Numbered from the stretch's first letter, positions 42,346 through 51,693 are shown. The stretch is DNA of 64,000 bases from Bauldia sp. (GCA_028284325.1 JANQRX010000008.1:1-64000), one strand, 5' to 3'. Program-made: numbers and translations. Notes: generated by a model from the sequence alone, not told the origin.

Positions 42346-43278
42346 CTAGACGGGTCGCTTCAGCTTGATACCCTGTTCGTCGCAGAGCGCCTTCATGTAG
42401 TCGCGCGCCAACTCGTGCTGGGTCACGATCTCCGGCGTTGAATCCGGTGAACGGTTGAAGCCGGGGTATCCAGCCGCACCGGGCACATCCTCCAGCTCAA
42501 GCGACAGCGGGCCGTCATAGCCAATGTCGACAAGCGCGCGCAGGAAGGCGCGCCAGTCGACCTTCCCCTTGCCCGGTCGCCAGTGCGCATTGGTCTGGCC
42601 ATCATTGTCGGAGAGGTGCGTGTGGAAGATGCGATCGCCAACCTCGTGAGCCACCGCATTGGGCAGTTCGCCGCTCGGAAACAGGTGACTGGGATCAAGA
42701 TTGAGGCCGATCGCCGGCGAGTCGATCGCATCGATGATGCGCAACATGCCGGCCGCGTTGTGCATCATGCGGTGAGGATGCGGCTCGAGAGCAACCCGCA
42801 TGTTGCGCGACTCGCACTCTTCGGCGAACTTGCCCAGCACCTCAACGACATCCAGCCAGTTCTGCTTCCAGTCGCCCTTCGGGAAATCCACCGTCCACTC
42901 CTGCGACGTCGCCTTGCCCAGCATCACCTGGATGTCGATGTCGAACGGGTTGGGCGGCAGCGCGATGACCTTGTCGATGCCAAGCTGGCTGGCGACGTCG
43001 AGCACGCGCTTGAACTGATCGACGGCGCCCTGCCGAACCGCGGCGTCGTCACTGGCCATGCCGGTAGGAATGCAAAACAGGCTCATGAGACTGAGGCCGA
43101 GGCCGTCGGCAAGGCTTGCGAGGTTCCTGTTGGTCTCGGCGGTGTAGTAGTCGCGGATGAAGTCCTCGCCCCAGACGGTCAACTCCGCCCCATGGAGCCC
43201 CAGAGCCGCAATCGACTCCAGGGCCTTGTCGTAGGGAGGTGCCCACGAGAATGTCCAGGTGGTTGCACCAAGATACAT
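42346..43278 (-). CDS. TIM-barrel sugar isomerase/epimerase (first)
   Basis: A 310-residue xylose-isomerase-like TIM barrel: MYLGATTWTFSWAPPYDKALESIAALGLHGAELTVWGEDF at the N-terminus, MRVALEPHPHRMMHNAAG in the middle, IGLNLDPSHLFPSGE and IFHTHLSDNDGQTNAHWRPGKGKVDW near the C-terminus, which carry metal-binding Glu, His and Asp residues. The family includes epimerases, isomerases, dehydratases and decarboxylases of sugars and cyclitols, so the reaction is open. It lies between SorC and a second TIM-barrel gene. Confidence 0.82.
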   Translation of the reverse strand: MYLGATTWTFSWAPPYDKALESIAALGLHGAELTVWGEDFIRDYYTAETNRNLASLADGLGLSLMSLFCIPTGMASDDAAVRQGAVDQFKRVLDVASQLGIDKVIALPPNPFDIDIQVMLGKATSQEWTVDFPKGDWKQNWLDVVEVLGKFAEECESRNMRVALEPHPHRMMHNAAGMLRIIDAIDSPAIGLNLDPSHLFPSGELPNAVAHEVGDRIFHTHLSDNDGQTNAHWRPGKGKVDWRAFLRALVDIGYDGPLSLELEDVPGAAGYPGFNRSPDSTPEIVTQHELARDYMKALCDEQGIKLKRPV

Positions 43279-43294
43279 GCGGTTTCTCCGGTCG

Positions 43295-44131
43295 TTAGGA
43301 AGCCGTCGCGTGGCGCGACAGCAGGTCCATCAAGTTCGAAAGAGAGCGGGCGGACTGTCGGGCCACGTCGGCGCCCGGCTGTTCCCAGTATTCCGGCCGG
43401 AATATCTCGACCGACAGGAAGCCGTCATATCCCCGTGCGACCAGGCGCCCGAGCATGCCGTCGAGGGGAATCACACCCTCCAGCGGATACACGCGATTGG
43501 CGTCGGTCAGTTCGTCGATCGCGCCGTCCTCGGTATCGTTGACATGAATGATGAAGAGCTTGTCGAGCGGTATGCGGTCGAGCTCGGCATCGCTGATCTG
43601 CGAACGGAAATAGTGGAAGCTGTCGACCAGAAGCCCGACATTTCCCGGATTGCCTGCGCGGCGGATGAGGTCGAGCGCGTCATCGGACCCGGCGCAAAGT
43701 GTGTGCCGGCCGATCGGCTCCACCGCCAGGCGCACGCCGTGGCGGTCAGCCAAGGCGGCCAAATCCTTCAGCTCGCGAGCATGCGCCGCCAAGGCCTCGT
43801 CGATCGTGAGGCGGGCCGGGCGAAAGTCCGGACAGGCGATCACCAGATCGCAGCCGATCTGCGGGGCAAGGCTGACCGCGGATTCGAACGAGGCGCGCGC
43901 CGGCTCCGAATCGCGGAACGGCCAGATCAGCAGCGGGCAGATGCTGACGGGCTCGAGCCCATGACCGTCAAGGGCCGCCTTCAGGTCCGACGGCGAATGG
44001 GTCTCAAGATAAGCCTGAACCTTGTCCCACCAAAGCTCGACGCCGCTGAATCCTGCCTGCGCGGCATACTCCAGATCCTGCTCCAGGGAACTGGTCATGG
44101 TGGTCGCGCCATTGAGGCAGGATTTGAGCAC
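43295..44131 (-). CDS. TIM-barrel sugar isomerase/epimerase (second)
   Basis: A 278-residue AP-endonuclease-2-like TIM barrel, only distantly similar to its neighbour. Markers: LKSCLNGATTMTSSLEQDLEYAAQAGFSGVELWWDKV, VRLAVEPIGRHTLCAGSDDAL, VGLLVDSFHYF, LFIIHVNDTED and GYDGFLSVEIFRPEYWE. I start at the GTG at 44131, with AAGAGGG upstream; the ORF track start at 44146 would place the N-terminus inside the operator palindrome. It is the first gene of the minus arm. Some such proteins are 3-oxo-acid-sugar decarboxylases or inosose-type enzymes; no assignment is made. Confidence 0.8.
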   Translation of the reverse strand: MLKSCLNGATTMTSSLEQDLEYAAQAGFSGVELWWDKVQAYLETHSPSDLKAALDGHGLEPVSICPLLIWPFRDSEPARASFESAVSLAPQIGCDLVIACPDFRPARLTIDEALAAHARELKDLAALADRHGVRLAVEPIGRHTLCAGSDDALDLIRRAGNPGNVGLLVDSFHYFRSQISDAELDRIPLDKLFIIHVNDTEDGAIDELTDANRVYPLEGVIPLDGMLGRLVARGYDGFLSVEIFRPEYWEQPGADVARQSARSLSNLMDLLSRHATAS

Positions 44132-44141
44132 AGCGCCCTCT

Positions 44142-44173
44142 TGCACATATGTGCATTGTAAACACGTATGTGC
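44142..44173. promoter_or_regulatory. Tandem operator (perfect TGCACATATGTGCA plus degenerate copy), right arm
   Basis: TGCACATATGTGCA at 44142-44155 is identical to the site at 27451. A second copy, ACACGTATGTGC at 44162-44173, matches 10 of 12 core positions and is centred 19 bp away, the same distance as in the left site. It lies between the divergent TIM-barrel gene (minus) and the Gfo/Idh/MocA gene (plus) and so can control both. Confidence 0.82.
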
Positions 44174-44320
44174 AAGTTATGCTACGCTCGCTCGCGGAGT
44201 CAATGCGCACGTTCACAATCCGGGACCGTCGCCAGGCGACAACGGCCGGATACGCCGGAGGCGGGCGACGGCTCGAAGGAAAGGCAGGTCCGTCATCAAC
44301 GGACGTTGGGAGATGCACCG

Positions 44321-45370
44321 ATGAGCATACGAATTCTGATCGTCGGGACAGGTATGATGGCCCATCACCACACCGAGGCGTTTGAGGCAATGGAGGATGT
44401 CGAGGTTGTGGGTGGCGTGGACCGGGATGCGGACACGCTCAGCGAATTCTGCCGCCAGCATGGACTATCCCAATCCTTCACATCGGTGGAAGCGGCGGTC
44501 GCATGGGGGCAGTTCGATGCCGCCAGCAATGTAACGCCCGATCGCGTCCATCATGCCACGACGCTTCCGTTGCTGGATGCGCGCAAGCATGTGCTCTGCG
44601 AGAAGCCGCTCGCGACAAACCACGGCGACGCCCGGGACATGGTGGTCCGGGCAGAGGACGCCGGTGTCATCAACATGGTGAACCTGACTTATCGGCGCAG
44701 CGGCGCGCTCACAACCGCATCGGAGTTGATACGCGACGGCGCCATCGGCGAGGTACGTCACTTCGAGGCAAGTTATCTTCAGGACTGGCTCAATCTGCCG
44801 GGCTGGTCCGAGGAGCCGTTTTTCCTCTGGCGCCTGTCAACAGCGCATGGATCGACGGGCACCCTGGGCGACCTTGGCGTGCACATCCTCGACTACGCCA
44901 CCTTCGCCGCCGGCGCGTCCCCGGCCAGCATCTCCTGCCGACTGGCGACGTTCGAGAAGGCGCCGGGCAGGAGCGTCGGAGACTATGTGTTCGATGCCAA
45001 CGACAGCTTCACCATGCACCTGCAACTCGACAACGGTGCGACCGGCGTCATCCACTCCAGCAGGTTCGCAAGCGGGCATCACAACGACCTGCTCCTGTCC
45101 CTTCATGGAACCAGGGGTGCCTTACAGGTTTCGGACATCGACGGTCGTGAACAGTTGCGCGGGTGCCTGGGTAACGATGTCGGGTCACGGACCTGGGCCG
45201 ACATCCCCTTCAGACCCGCGCCGACCAACTTCGAGAAGTTCGTCGCCGCGATCCGATCGGGTCGCAGCGGCGAACCGGACTTCGCACGCGGCGCGGACCT
45301 GCAGAAGGTTCTGGACCTGGCGGTTCAATCAAGCGACCAGGCGTGTCGGAGCATCGACGTCGCCACTTAG
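44321..45370 (+). CDS. Gfo/Idh/MocA-family oxidoreductase of the SorC regulon
   Basis: A 349-residue NAD(P)-dependent oxidoreductase: RILIVGTGMMAHHHTEAFEAM (Rossmann), LCEKPLATNHGDA (catalytic lysine region), TYRRSGALTTASELI, GTLGDLGVHILDYATFAAG and a C-terminal NFEKFVAAIRSGR. GGGAG lies eight bases before the ATG at 44321; the ORF track start is 51 codons upstream within the operator. Divergent from the minus arm and sharing its operator, it likely supplies an oxidation step for the same sugar. Confidence 0.9.
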   Translation: MSIRILIVGTGMMAHHHTEAFEAMEDVEVVGGVDRDADTLSEFCRQHGLSQSFTSVEAAVAWGQFDAASNVTPDRVHHATTLPLLDARKHVLCEKPLATNHGDARDMVVRAEDAGVINMVNLTYRRSGALTTASELIRDGAIGEVRHFEASYLQDWLNLPGWSEEPFFLWRLSTAHGSTGTLGDLGVHILDYATFAAGASPASISCRLATFEKAPGRSVGDYVFDANDSFTMHLQLDNGATGVIHSSRFASGHHNDLLLSLHGTRGALQVSDIDGREQLRGCLGNDVGSRTWADIPFRPAPTNFEKFVAAIRSGRSGEPDFARGADLQKVLDLAVQSSDQACRSIDVAT

Positions 45371-45530
45371 GTCTATCGGTCGGCCTTCATGGATGGTCGG
45401 TGTCCTGTCCGCTGCTCCGGCGGTTCGCAACGTTTTGCAACTGAACGGGCCATCGCCGGACCCGATCCCACGCCGGACCGAAATTCCCGCTATACTGACG
45501 GCCGACGATCTCTGTGATCGAGCGACACCG

Positions 45531-46517
45531 ATGTTCACGCTGCACCAGATGAGCGCCTTTGAGTGCGTCGCGCGGAGCGGCAGCCTGACCCAGGCCGCGG
45601 CAACCCTGGGCGTGTCGCAGCCGGCTCTGAGCCGCACCATCCGCCTGCTGGAAGCCGAACTTGGCGTGCAGCTCCTGTTTCGGACCGGACGCGGCGTCGA
45701 ACTGACCGAAGGCGGGCAGGTGTTTCTGGATTTCTGCCGCGAAACCCTGGACAACGTGCGTGCCGTACGCCTCAAGCTTGAGGAACTCAGCACCACGCTG
45801 CAGGGCAGCGCACGGATCGCCATGCCGACCGGCATCGCCTCGATGACGATGGCGCCCTTTGTCACCCGCTTCAATGAGCTCTTTCCGGTCGCCCGAATTC
45901 ACGTCTCGGAAGCGTTCACCGGCGATATCGTCCGCCGCCTCTCGACCGGTGCGGTCGATGTCGGCGTGATCTATACCGGCCCTGCTTCCCAGGCCATCAG
46001 CCGCGAGAACGTGCTTGGCGAGGACATCTATCTTGTCGGGCCACCCGATGCCGCGGCCGTTCAAGTCTCTGAAATCGGGCTGCATGAGGTGCTGAAGCTG
46101 CCCCTGATTCTGCCGACCCGACAGGAAGGAGTCCGGGGTCTGCTCGACCGGGCGATCAGCGACCTCGGACAACAGGCCAACGTTGTCATTGAGCTGGACG
46201 CTACGGTGTCGCTCCTCGATCTGATCCGGCAAGAGAAGGGCTATGGGCTCTTTCCCTACTGCGTCGTCAAACAGGAGGTCGAGAGCGGTGCGCTGCAGGC
46301 TTCGCGAATTGTCGATCCTTGCCTGACTCGCGATATAGCGATCGCGACGACATCCGTCCGGCCGCTGTCGCCGGTGGCCCGGCAAGCGGCGTCCCTCCTG
46401 CGCGCGTCCTTGCTGAAGGAAGCCAAGAGCGCGCGGTGGTCGCGGACACCTTCGGGCGTCCCGGCTGGTCACACCACCCCGGTGGCCCGCAGCGCGGCAA
46501 CTTCCTCCGGGCCGTAG
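45531..46517 (+). CDS. LysR-family transcriptional regulator
   Basis: A 328-residue LysR regulator: HTH at residues 1-60 (MFTLHQMSAFECVARSGSLTQAAATLGVSQPALSRTIRLLEAELG, then LLFRTGRGVELTEGG) and a type 2 periplasmic-binding-like effector domain (GSARIAMPTGIASMTMAPFVTRFNELFP, VDVGVIYTGP). The ORF track extends it far upstream through the previous gene; ATG at 45531 puts the HTH at the N-terminus as usual. Its last codons overlap the convergent CoA-transferase gene by 49 bases. It may control the CoA-transferase and hydratase genes that follow. Confidence 0.92.
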   Translation: MFTLHQMSAFECVARSGSLTQAAATLGVSQPALSRTIRLLEAELGVQLLFRTGRGVELTEGGQVFLDFCRETLDNVRAVRLKLEELSTTLQGSARIAMPTGIASMTMAPFVTRFNELFPVARIHVSEAFTGDIVRRLSTGAVDVGVIYTGPASQAISRENVLGEDIYLVGPPDAAAVQVSEIGLHEVLKLPLILPTRQEGVRGLLDRAISDLGQQANVVIELDATVSLLDLIRQEKGYGLFPYCVVKQEVESGALQASRIVDPCLTRDIAIATTSVRPLSPVARQAASLLRASLLKEAKSARWSRTPSGVPAGHTTPVARSAATSSGP

Positions 46518-47677
46518 CCGAGTTCTTTCAAGACATCCGCATTGTCAGCGCCGCGTTCGGGCGCGGCCGACGGTGCCCGGCCGGACGAGCGCGACAGCCG
46601 GAACGGGCTGCCAACGAGTCGCTTGTTTTCGCCGTCGCCGGCCGTCACCTCGCAGGCCATGGCAAGCTCCCTGACGTGGGGATCGGCAAAAACGCCGGCT
46701 ATGTCCAGAATCGGCCCGCAGGGAACGTCGTGGTCAACAAACGACGCCATCCAGGCGTCGGTGGTTCGTGTGCACAGAATCTCGCCAAGCACCGCGTTGA
46801 CCGTTTCGCGGTGCTGAAGCCGTGAGGGATGGTCGCCGAACCGCGGATCGTCCGCGATCCGCGGGTCGTCGTCCAGGGCCCGACGAAGGCGTGCCCACAG
46901 GACATCGCCGCCGCAGGCCATGTTGATGTGGCCGTCCCGCGTCCGGAAGGTGCCGGTCGCATACTGGACGGGGTGCATGTTGCCGGGCAGCCCTGGATTG
47001 TCACTGTCGTTGAGCCAGCGCATCGCTTGCAGGTCGAGCATGGCGATCTGGCTCTCCAGGAGTGAGGTCGTCACGCGCTGACCGAGGTTGGAGTGCTGCC
47101 GCTCGACCAGGGCGACAAGAATGCCGATGGCGGCGTGAAGGCCCGCCACCAGATCGGCGATCGGGAGGCCGACACGCGTCGGACCGCTTTCGGAGGTCCC
47201 GGTGATCGACATCAACCCGCCCAGACCCTGGACGATCTGATCGAAGCCCGGCCACCCGGCATAGGGGCCGTTCTCACCGAAGCCGGTAATGGACGCGTAG
47301 ACGAGCCGCGGGTTGATTGCGGAGAGCCGTTCATGGCCGACCCCCAGGCGATCCGCGACGCCGGGACGGAAGTTCTCGACCAGAACGTCGGCGCGCTCGG
47401 CAAGGCGCTCGACGATGGCGACACCTTTCGGGTCCTTGAGATTGACCGTCAGGCTGCGCTTGTTGCGGTGGGTGTTCTGAAAATCGCCGGTGAAGCGCCC
47501 CATGGACATCGTGGCGGTGTTGTCGATCGCCTCAGGCGCCTCGACCCTGATGACATCCGCACCCCAGTCGGCCAGTTGTCGCACCGCCATGGGGCCCGAT
47601 CGAACGCGGGTCAGATCGACCACCCGTATGCCCGTCAGTGCCGTTCCCATTCGGGAGGAGATCGTTCCTGCGTTCAT
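46469..47677 (-). CDS. CaiB/BaiF-family (class III) CoA-transferase
   Basis: A 402-residue class III CoA-transferase, which moves CoA between acyl donors and carboxylic acids. Family markers: LTGIRVVDLTRVRSGPMAVRQLADWGADVIRVEAP, the NKRSLTVNLKDPKG stretch, ENFRPGVADRLGVGHE, and the catalytic aspartate in GLPIADLVAGLHAAIGI. The C-terminus ends LKELGYGPEEVAALRATGVV. Divergent from the enoyl-CoA hydratase gene with 129 bases between starts, so the two probably share control and act on one acyl-CoA route. Substrate unknown. Confidence 0.92.
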   Translation of the reverse strand: MNAGTISSRMGTALTGIRVVDLTRVRSGPMAVRQLADWGADVIRVEAPEAIDNTATMSMGRFTGDFQNTHRNKRSLTVNLKDPKGVAIVERLAERADVLVENFRPGVADRLGVGHERLSAINPRLVYASITGFGENGPYAGWPGFDQIVQGLGGLMSITGTSESGPTRVGLPIADLVAGLHAAIGILVALVERQHSNLGQRVTTSLLESQIAMLDLQAMRWLNDSDNPGLPGNMHPVQYATGTFRTRDGHINMACGGDVLWARLRRALDDDPRIADDPRFGDHPSRLQHRETVNAVLGEILCTRTTDAWMASFVDHDVPCGPILDIAGVFADPHVRELAMACEVTAGDGENKRLVGSPFRLSRSSGRAPSAAPERGADNADVLKELGYGPEEVAALRATGVV

Positions 47678-47806
47678 CGTCTTCGTTTTCCGTCGGGATG
47701 CGACCGGCGCCGCGTGAGCGCAATCACCATGTTTGTCTTGGGTTCAGCGATTTCATATATCAGCCACGCCGGCACGCATCGTGCCATCATCGCAAGGGAG
47801 GCGCAC

Positions 47807-48613
47807 ATGACCACGGACTCCGGCGAAACGGCGACGCCGGGACTGCGTGTCAGCCGGCACGGGCCGGTGGTCGAAATGGTCATCGACAATCCCGCTCGAC
47901 GCAACGCGATGTCTCTGGACATGTGGCGCGCTCTGGCCAGCGAACTGGAAGCGGCGGCGGACCGCACGGCCGACCGGGTCGTGGTTCTGCGGGGGGCCGG
48001 CGAAACCGCCTTCTGTGCCGGCAACGACGTCTCCGAGTATCGGGAGAAGCGCAGCACGGCCGAGCAGATCCGCGTCTACAACGACATCATGGCCGAAGCG
48101 ACCGAACGGCTCCGATCGCTTGAAAAGCCGACGATCGCTGCCATCAACGGCGCCTGCATAGGCGGCGGCCTCCACCTTGCCCTGCTTTGCGACCTGCGTC
48201 TCTGTACCGACACGGCGACTTTCGCCATTCCGTCGGCTCGGTTGGGACTTCCCTACCGGTTGGAAGGCGTTCGCACGATGCTGGCCGTTCTGCCGCCGCC
48301 CTGCCTGCGCGAGATGCTGCTCACAGGCGCGAAGTTCGACAGCACCTTTGCGATGCGATGGGGGTTGGTGAATCGTTGTGTTCCAGGCGGAGTTTTCGAT
48401 GCTGCGGTAACGGATCTTGCCGCCGAGATTGCGGCTGCCGCACCGCTCAGCCACCGCTGCACCAAGATCGCTCTGGAGCAGCTTCTGTTCGCCGAGACGC
48501 CGGATCTGGAAGCCATCCGCGCCGCCGAGACCACCTGCTACGAAAGCGACGACTACCGGGAAGGCATCGCCAGCTTCCGGGAGAAACGCACGCCCGATTT
48601 TCAAGGCTTCTGA
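47807..48613 (+). CDS. Enoyl-CoA hydratase/isomerase-family protein
   Basis: A 268-residue crotonase-superfamily enzyme. The first oxyanion-hole strand is ETAFCAGNDVSEY, the second AAINGACIGGGLHLALLCDLRL; RLGLPYRLEGVRTMLAVL follows where the family has its catalytic acids, and the C-terminus has YREGIASFREKRTPDFQG. GGGAGG precedes the ATG at 47807; the ORF track start is far upstream and in shadow sequence. Acts on an acyl-CoA, likely made by the divergent CoA-transferase. Its last 13 bases overlap the convergent deacetylase gene. Confidence 0.92.
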   Translation: MTTDSGETATPGLRVSRHGPVVEMVIDNPARRNAMSLDMWRALASELEAAADRTADRVVVLRGAGETAFCAGNDVSEYREKRSTAEQIRVYNDIMAEATERLRSLEKPTIAAINGACIGGGLHLALLCDLRLCTDTATFAIPSARLGLPYRLEGVRTMLAVLPPPCLREMLLTGAKFDSTFAMRWGLVNRCVPGGVFDAAVTDLAAEIAAAAPLSHRCTKIALEQLLFAETPDLEAIRAAETTCYESDDYREGIASFREKRTPDFQGF

Positions 48614-49518
48614 CCTTTCGGATCGGTATTGGACATCTCTTCTCGGCAGAGCCGCGCAACGTCCCCGTGGGTGGCAAACCATACTTGGCCTTTTGCCTTC
48701 ATGTGGCTGATCAGGTCGTCAAGAACGGTCATCCGAGAACGGTGCCCGATGTGGTGCGGATGCATCGTCAACTGGAAAAGACCGCCCTCGCGATGGGCGG
48801 CGTCAAACTCGGCCTTGAAGATTCCAAGAACCGCTGATGGTGGCGTGTAAGGACGCAGCGCATCGAAGCGGCTCATGTTGAAGTAGACGGCATCGTCACG
48901 AATCCACTCGACTGGTATCTCGACGACGCCGGTGGGCTCATTCCGCTCCATCAACTCGTAAGGCTCGTCATCTGCCATCAATGACGAGTCGTAGATGAGA
49001 CCCATTTCGCGAATGATGGTGAGTGTGTTGGCGCTGAACTCCCATGATGGCGTCCGCAGACCGCAGGGTCGAGCGCCGGTGATCTTTTCCAAAGTGTCGG
49101 CGGAGCGATGCATGAGTTCGCGCTCGTCGGACCGGGCGAGCTGGCTGTTGCGTTCGTGGATCCATCCATGCAGGGCGATCTCGTGACCCTCGCCGACCAG
49201 ACAGCGCTGTTCTTCCGGATAGAGCAGGGCCGAAACCGCGGGGACGAAGAAAGTGGCCCGCACATCATGCCGAGCGAGTGTTTCCCTTATCCGTGGGACG
49301 GCGACGCGGTTGCCATACTGCCCCTGACTCAAACGGCCCGGTGAAACCTGGCCATCGCGAAGCGCCACCGTTTCGTGATCGCTGTCGAAGGAGAGCGCCA
49401 CGGCCACGCGGGCGCCTTCGGGCCAAGTCGGCATCAACCGGCGCCCGGCGCGAACATGTTGCACATGGTCGCGCCACGTGCTCTCCGTCCATTGCCAGGG
49501 TTGTTCCGTCCGCGCCAT
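48601..49518 (-). CDS. Polysaccharide-deacetylase-fold (NodB) amidohydrolase
   Basis: A 305-residue carbohydrate-esterase-4-fold protein with no signal peptide. Metal site residues are in VALSFDSDHETVAL and IALHGWIHERNSQLA; PCGLRTPSWEFSANTLTIIREMG and FQLTMHPHHIGHRSRM complete the family pattern. Cytoplasmic members of this subgroup (PuuE-like) hydrolyse amide bonds in small molecules such as allantoin rather than polysaccharide. The nearby M20 peptidase and Dpp importer fit degradation of an imported amide-containing compound. The substrate is not known. Confidence 0.88.
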   Translation of the reverse strand: MARTEQPWQWTESTWRDHVQHVRAGRRLMPTWPEGARVAVALSFDSDHETVALRDGQVSPGRLSQGQYGNRVAVPRIRETLARHDVRATFFVPAVSALLYPEEQRCLVGEGHEIALHGWIHERNSQLARSDERELMHRSADTLEKITGARPCGLRTPSWEFSANTLTIIREMGLIYDSSLMADDEPYELMERNEPTGVVEIPVEWIRDDAVYFNMSRFDALRPYTPPSAVLGIFKAEFDAAHREGGLFQLTMHPHHIGHRSRMTVLDDLISHMKAKGQVWFATHGDVARLCREEMSNTDPKGQKP

Positions 49519-49702
49519 CTCTCGTCCTTCCCGGCGTCGGTTTCTTCAGCATCCGCGCGGGCCCGGGGATGATAGGATCACCGCCGCAGGCCTTCCATTC
49601 ACTGTCCGTCAGAACCGATATAGCCCAAGCGTAATGGGCCAAAGGCCCAACCGGCGTTTAGGTTCGCTCGCGATGTCGATTGGGGGCACCGCCGGGCACC
49701 GA

Positions 49703-50749
49703 ATGATCCGCGAACCGATTCTAATCTGGGGTGCCGGTGCCATTGGCGGCACCGTCGGGGCCGCTCTGGCCCGTGCCGGCTGTGACATCACACTGGTTGA
49801 TGTCGATCCCGAGCATGTATCGGCCATGGCCCGCAATGACCTGAAGGTCACCGGCCCGGTGATGTCGTTCGCGGTTCCCGTCTCCGCGACCCTCCCGGAT
49901 CAGGTTGCCGGGACCTATCGATGGATATTCCTGAGTGTGAAGGCCCACCACACGGAAGCCGCCACCGCAGCATTGCTGCCCCATCTGGCCGTCGATGGGG
50001 CGGTCGTGTCGCTTCAGAACGGCCTTTGCGAGGCCACCATCGCCAACCGTGCCGGGTCAGGACGTACGATAGGGGCTCTGGTCAACTTTGGCGCCGATCG
50101 GGTCGCACCGGGCGAGATTCTGTTCGGCAATCGCGGCACCGTCGCTGTCGGCGAACTCGATGGCCGCAACGGGCAACGGGTGGAGGTGCTCCGCGCCAGC
50201 CTTGCCGCACTGGAGCCCAGAACCCGCGTCACCGACAACATACGCGGTCACCTGTGGGGCAAGATCGGCTATGGCATCCTTCTCAAGGCTTCGGCCCTGT
50301 CCGGTCGCACCATTGCCGATTTCCTTGATGACCGTGGCTTGCGCCCTCTCCTTGTCACCATGGTCCGTGAGATTCTCCGCATCGCCGAAGCCGAAGGCGT
50401 TCATTCCGTCGGTTTCGATGGATTCGATCCTAGTTCCATGGCCGGGGATGACGAGACGGCGATTGATCGTTCGTTCGCGCAGATGGTGGCGTTCAACGCC
50501 ACATCGGGAAAGTCGCGCACCGGTATCTGGCGTGACCTGGCCATCCTGCATCGTCAGACCGAATCGGCCGCCCAGCTGGCGCCGGTGCAGGTCGCCGCCG
50601 CGGGACATGGCCTCGCCATGCCGCTGGTTGGACGGCTGCTGGCTCTGATCGCGGAGGTCGAACAGGGCGAAGCGGTGCCGGGCCCGGACCTCATCCGATG
50701 CTTGAGTCGGCCTGAGCACAGCCCGAACCGGTCAGCCGCACTGCGCTGA
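49703..50749 (+). CDS. 2-dehydropantoate-2-reductase-like (PanE/ApbA) oxidoreductase
   Basis: A 348-residue protein of the ketopantoate reductase family: NADPH loop ILIWGAGAIGGTVGAALARAG (residues 6-26), FLSVKAHHTEAA, QNGLCEATI, and the catalytic lysine region LWGKIGYGILLKASAL in the C-terminal helical domain. It is longer than biosynthetic PanE (about 300 residues), and homologues in catabolic clusters often reduce or oxidise other 2-hydroxy/2-keto acids. The ORF track starts in shadow sequence; ATG 49703 gives a normal N-terminus, with ATG 49673 an alternative. Confidence 0.85.
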   Translation: MIREPILIWGAGAIGGTVGAALARAGCDITLVDVDPEHVSAMARNDLKVTGPVMSFAVPVSATLPDQVAGTYRWIFLSVKAHHTEAATAALLPHLAVDGAVVSLQNGLCEATIANRAGSGRTIGALVNFGADRVAPGEILFGNRGTVAVGELDGRNGQRVEVLRASLAALEPRTRVTDNIRGHLWGKIGYGILLKASALSGRTIADFLDDRGLRPLLVTMVREILRIAEAEGVHSVGFDGFDPSSMAGDDETAIDRSFAQMVAFNATSGKSRTGIWRDLAILHRQTESAAQLAPVQVAAAGHGLAMPLVGRLLALIAEVEQGEAVPGPDLIRCLSRPEHSPNRSAALR

Positions 50750-50919
50750 GCCATAAACTTGAGGTTCTGACTGTTAGAGCCCCACGGCTTCTGGAGGCTG
50801 CCAGAGCCGCTGGCTAGCCTTTCACATCAGTTTTCGACCGCTGCTGTCGCGGTATCCGGAACCATAGCCGGGACCCTGAGGCAGCGGTCCGGCAAGCAGG
50901 GACTCAACGGCCGACGCCG

Positions 50920-51693
50920 ATGCACATCGATTTTCAGAACCAGACGGTGGTCGTCACCGGCGCGGCGCGCGGCATCGGTCGCGCCATCGCCGCTGGCTTC
51001 GTCGCCCGGGGGGCGCTCGTTTATGCCTGCGACATCCTTGAGCCGGAACTGCGCGAATCCCAGGCCCTGGCGGAAGAGCTGGGGAATGGCCGCATGGTCG
51101 TGCGGGTCGTCAATGTGCGCGATCGCGATGCCATGCAAGCGTTGGTACGCGAGGCGGCGGACACGGCCGCCGGCGCGATCGATGTCGCCATCCACGCCGC
51201 CGGTGGTGTCCTGGGACAGGTGCGCCAGCCGCTCACCTCGGTCACAGCCGATCAGTGGCACAGCATTCTCGACGTGAACGTCACGGGCGCGTTCTATCTG
51301 TCGCAGGCCGCGGCGCCCTTGATGGCGGAACGCGGCCGGGGGCGCATCATCGTCATATCCAGCCGCGCGGCCTTCAAGACGTCACTGACCGGTATCCACA
51401 GTTACGCCGCCGCCAAGACCGCCCAACTCGGCCTTGTCCGCCAGCTCGCGCTGGAACTGGGTCCGGCCGGCATCACCGTCAACGGCATTGCGCCCGGCTT
51501 CATGCGCACCAATCCGGACGCCGAGCGGCAATGGGAAGCCGAAGGCGCGGACGGTCAGGACGAAATGCTGAAGCGTCTGGCCATTCGGCGCCTCGGGCGT
51601 CCCGAAGACATCGCCCATGCGGCGATGTTTCTGGCCTCCGATTACGCCGAGTGGATGACAGGGCAGACGATCCAGGTTTGCGGGGCTCCATGA
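50920..51693 (+). CDS. Short-chain dehydrogenase/reductase
   Basis: A 257-residue classical SDR. Cofactor loop VVTGAARGIGRAIA (11-24), HAAGG in place of the usual NAG motif, catalytic Ser148 in VISSRA, Tyr162 and Lys166 in SYAAAKTAQ, and GITVNGIAPGFMRT after the active site. Cys-containing C-terminal end MTGQTIQVCGAP is typical. It lies just upstream of the Dpp importer. The 170-base gap before it holds nothing I recognise. Confidence 0.92.
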   Translation: MHIDFQNQTVVVTGAARGIGRAIAAGFVARGALVYACDILEPELRESQALAEELGNGRMVVRVVNVRDRDAMQALVREAADTAAGAIDVAIHAAGGVLGQVRQPLTSVTADQWHSILDVNVTGAFYLSQAAAPLMAERGRGRIIVISSRAAFKTSLTGIHSYAAAKTAQLGLVRQLALELGPAGITVNGIAPGFMRTNPDAERQWEAEGADGQDEMLKRLAIRRLGRPEDIAHAAMFLASDYAEWMTGQTIQVCGAP

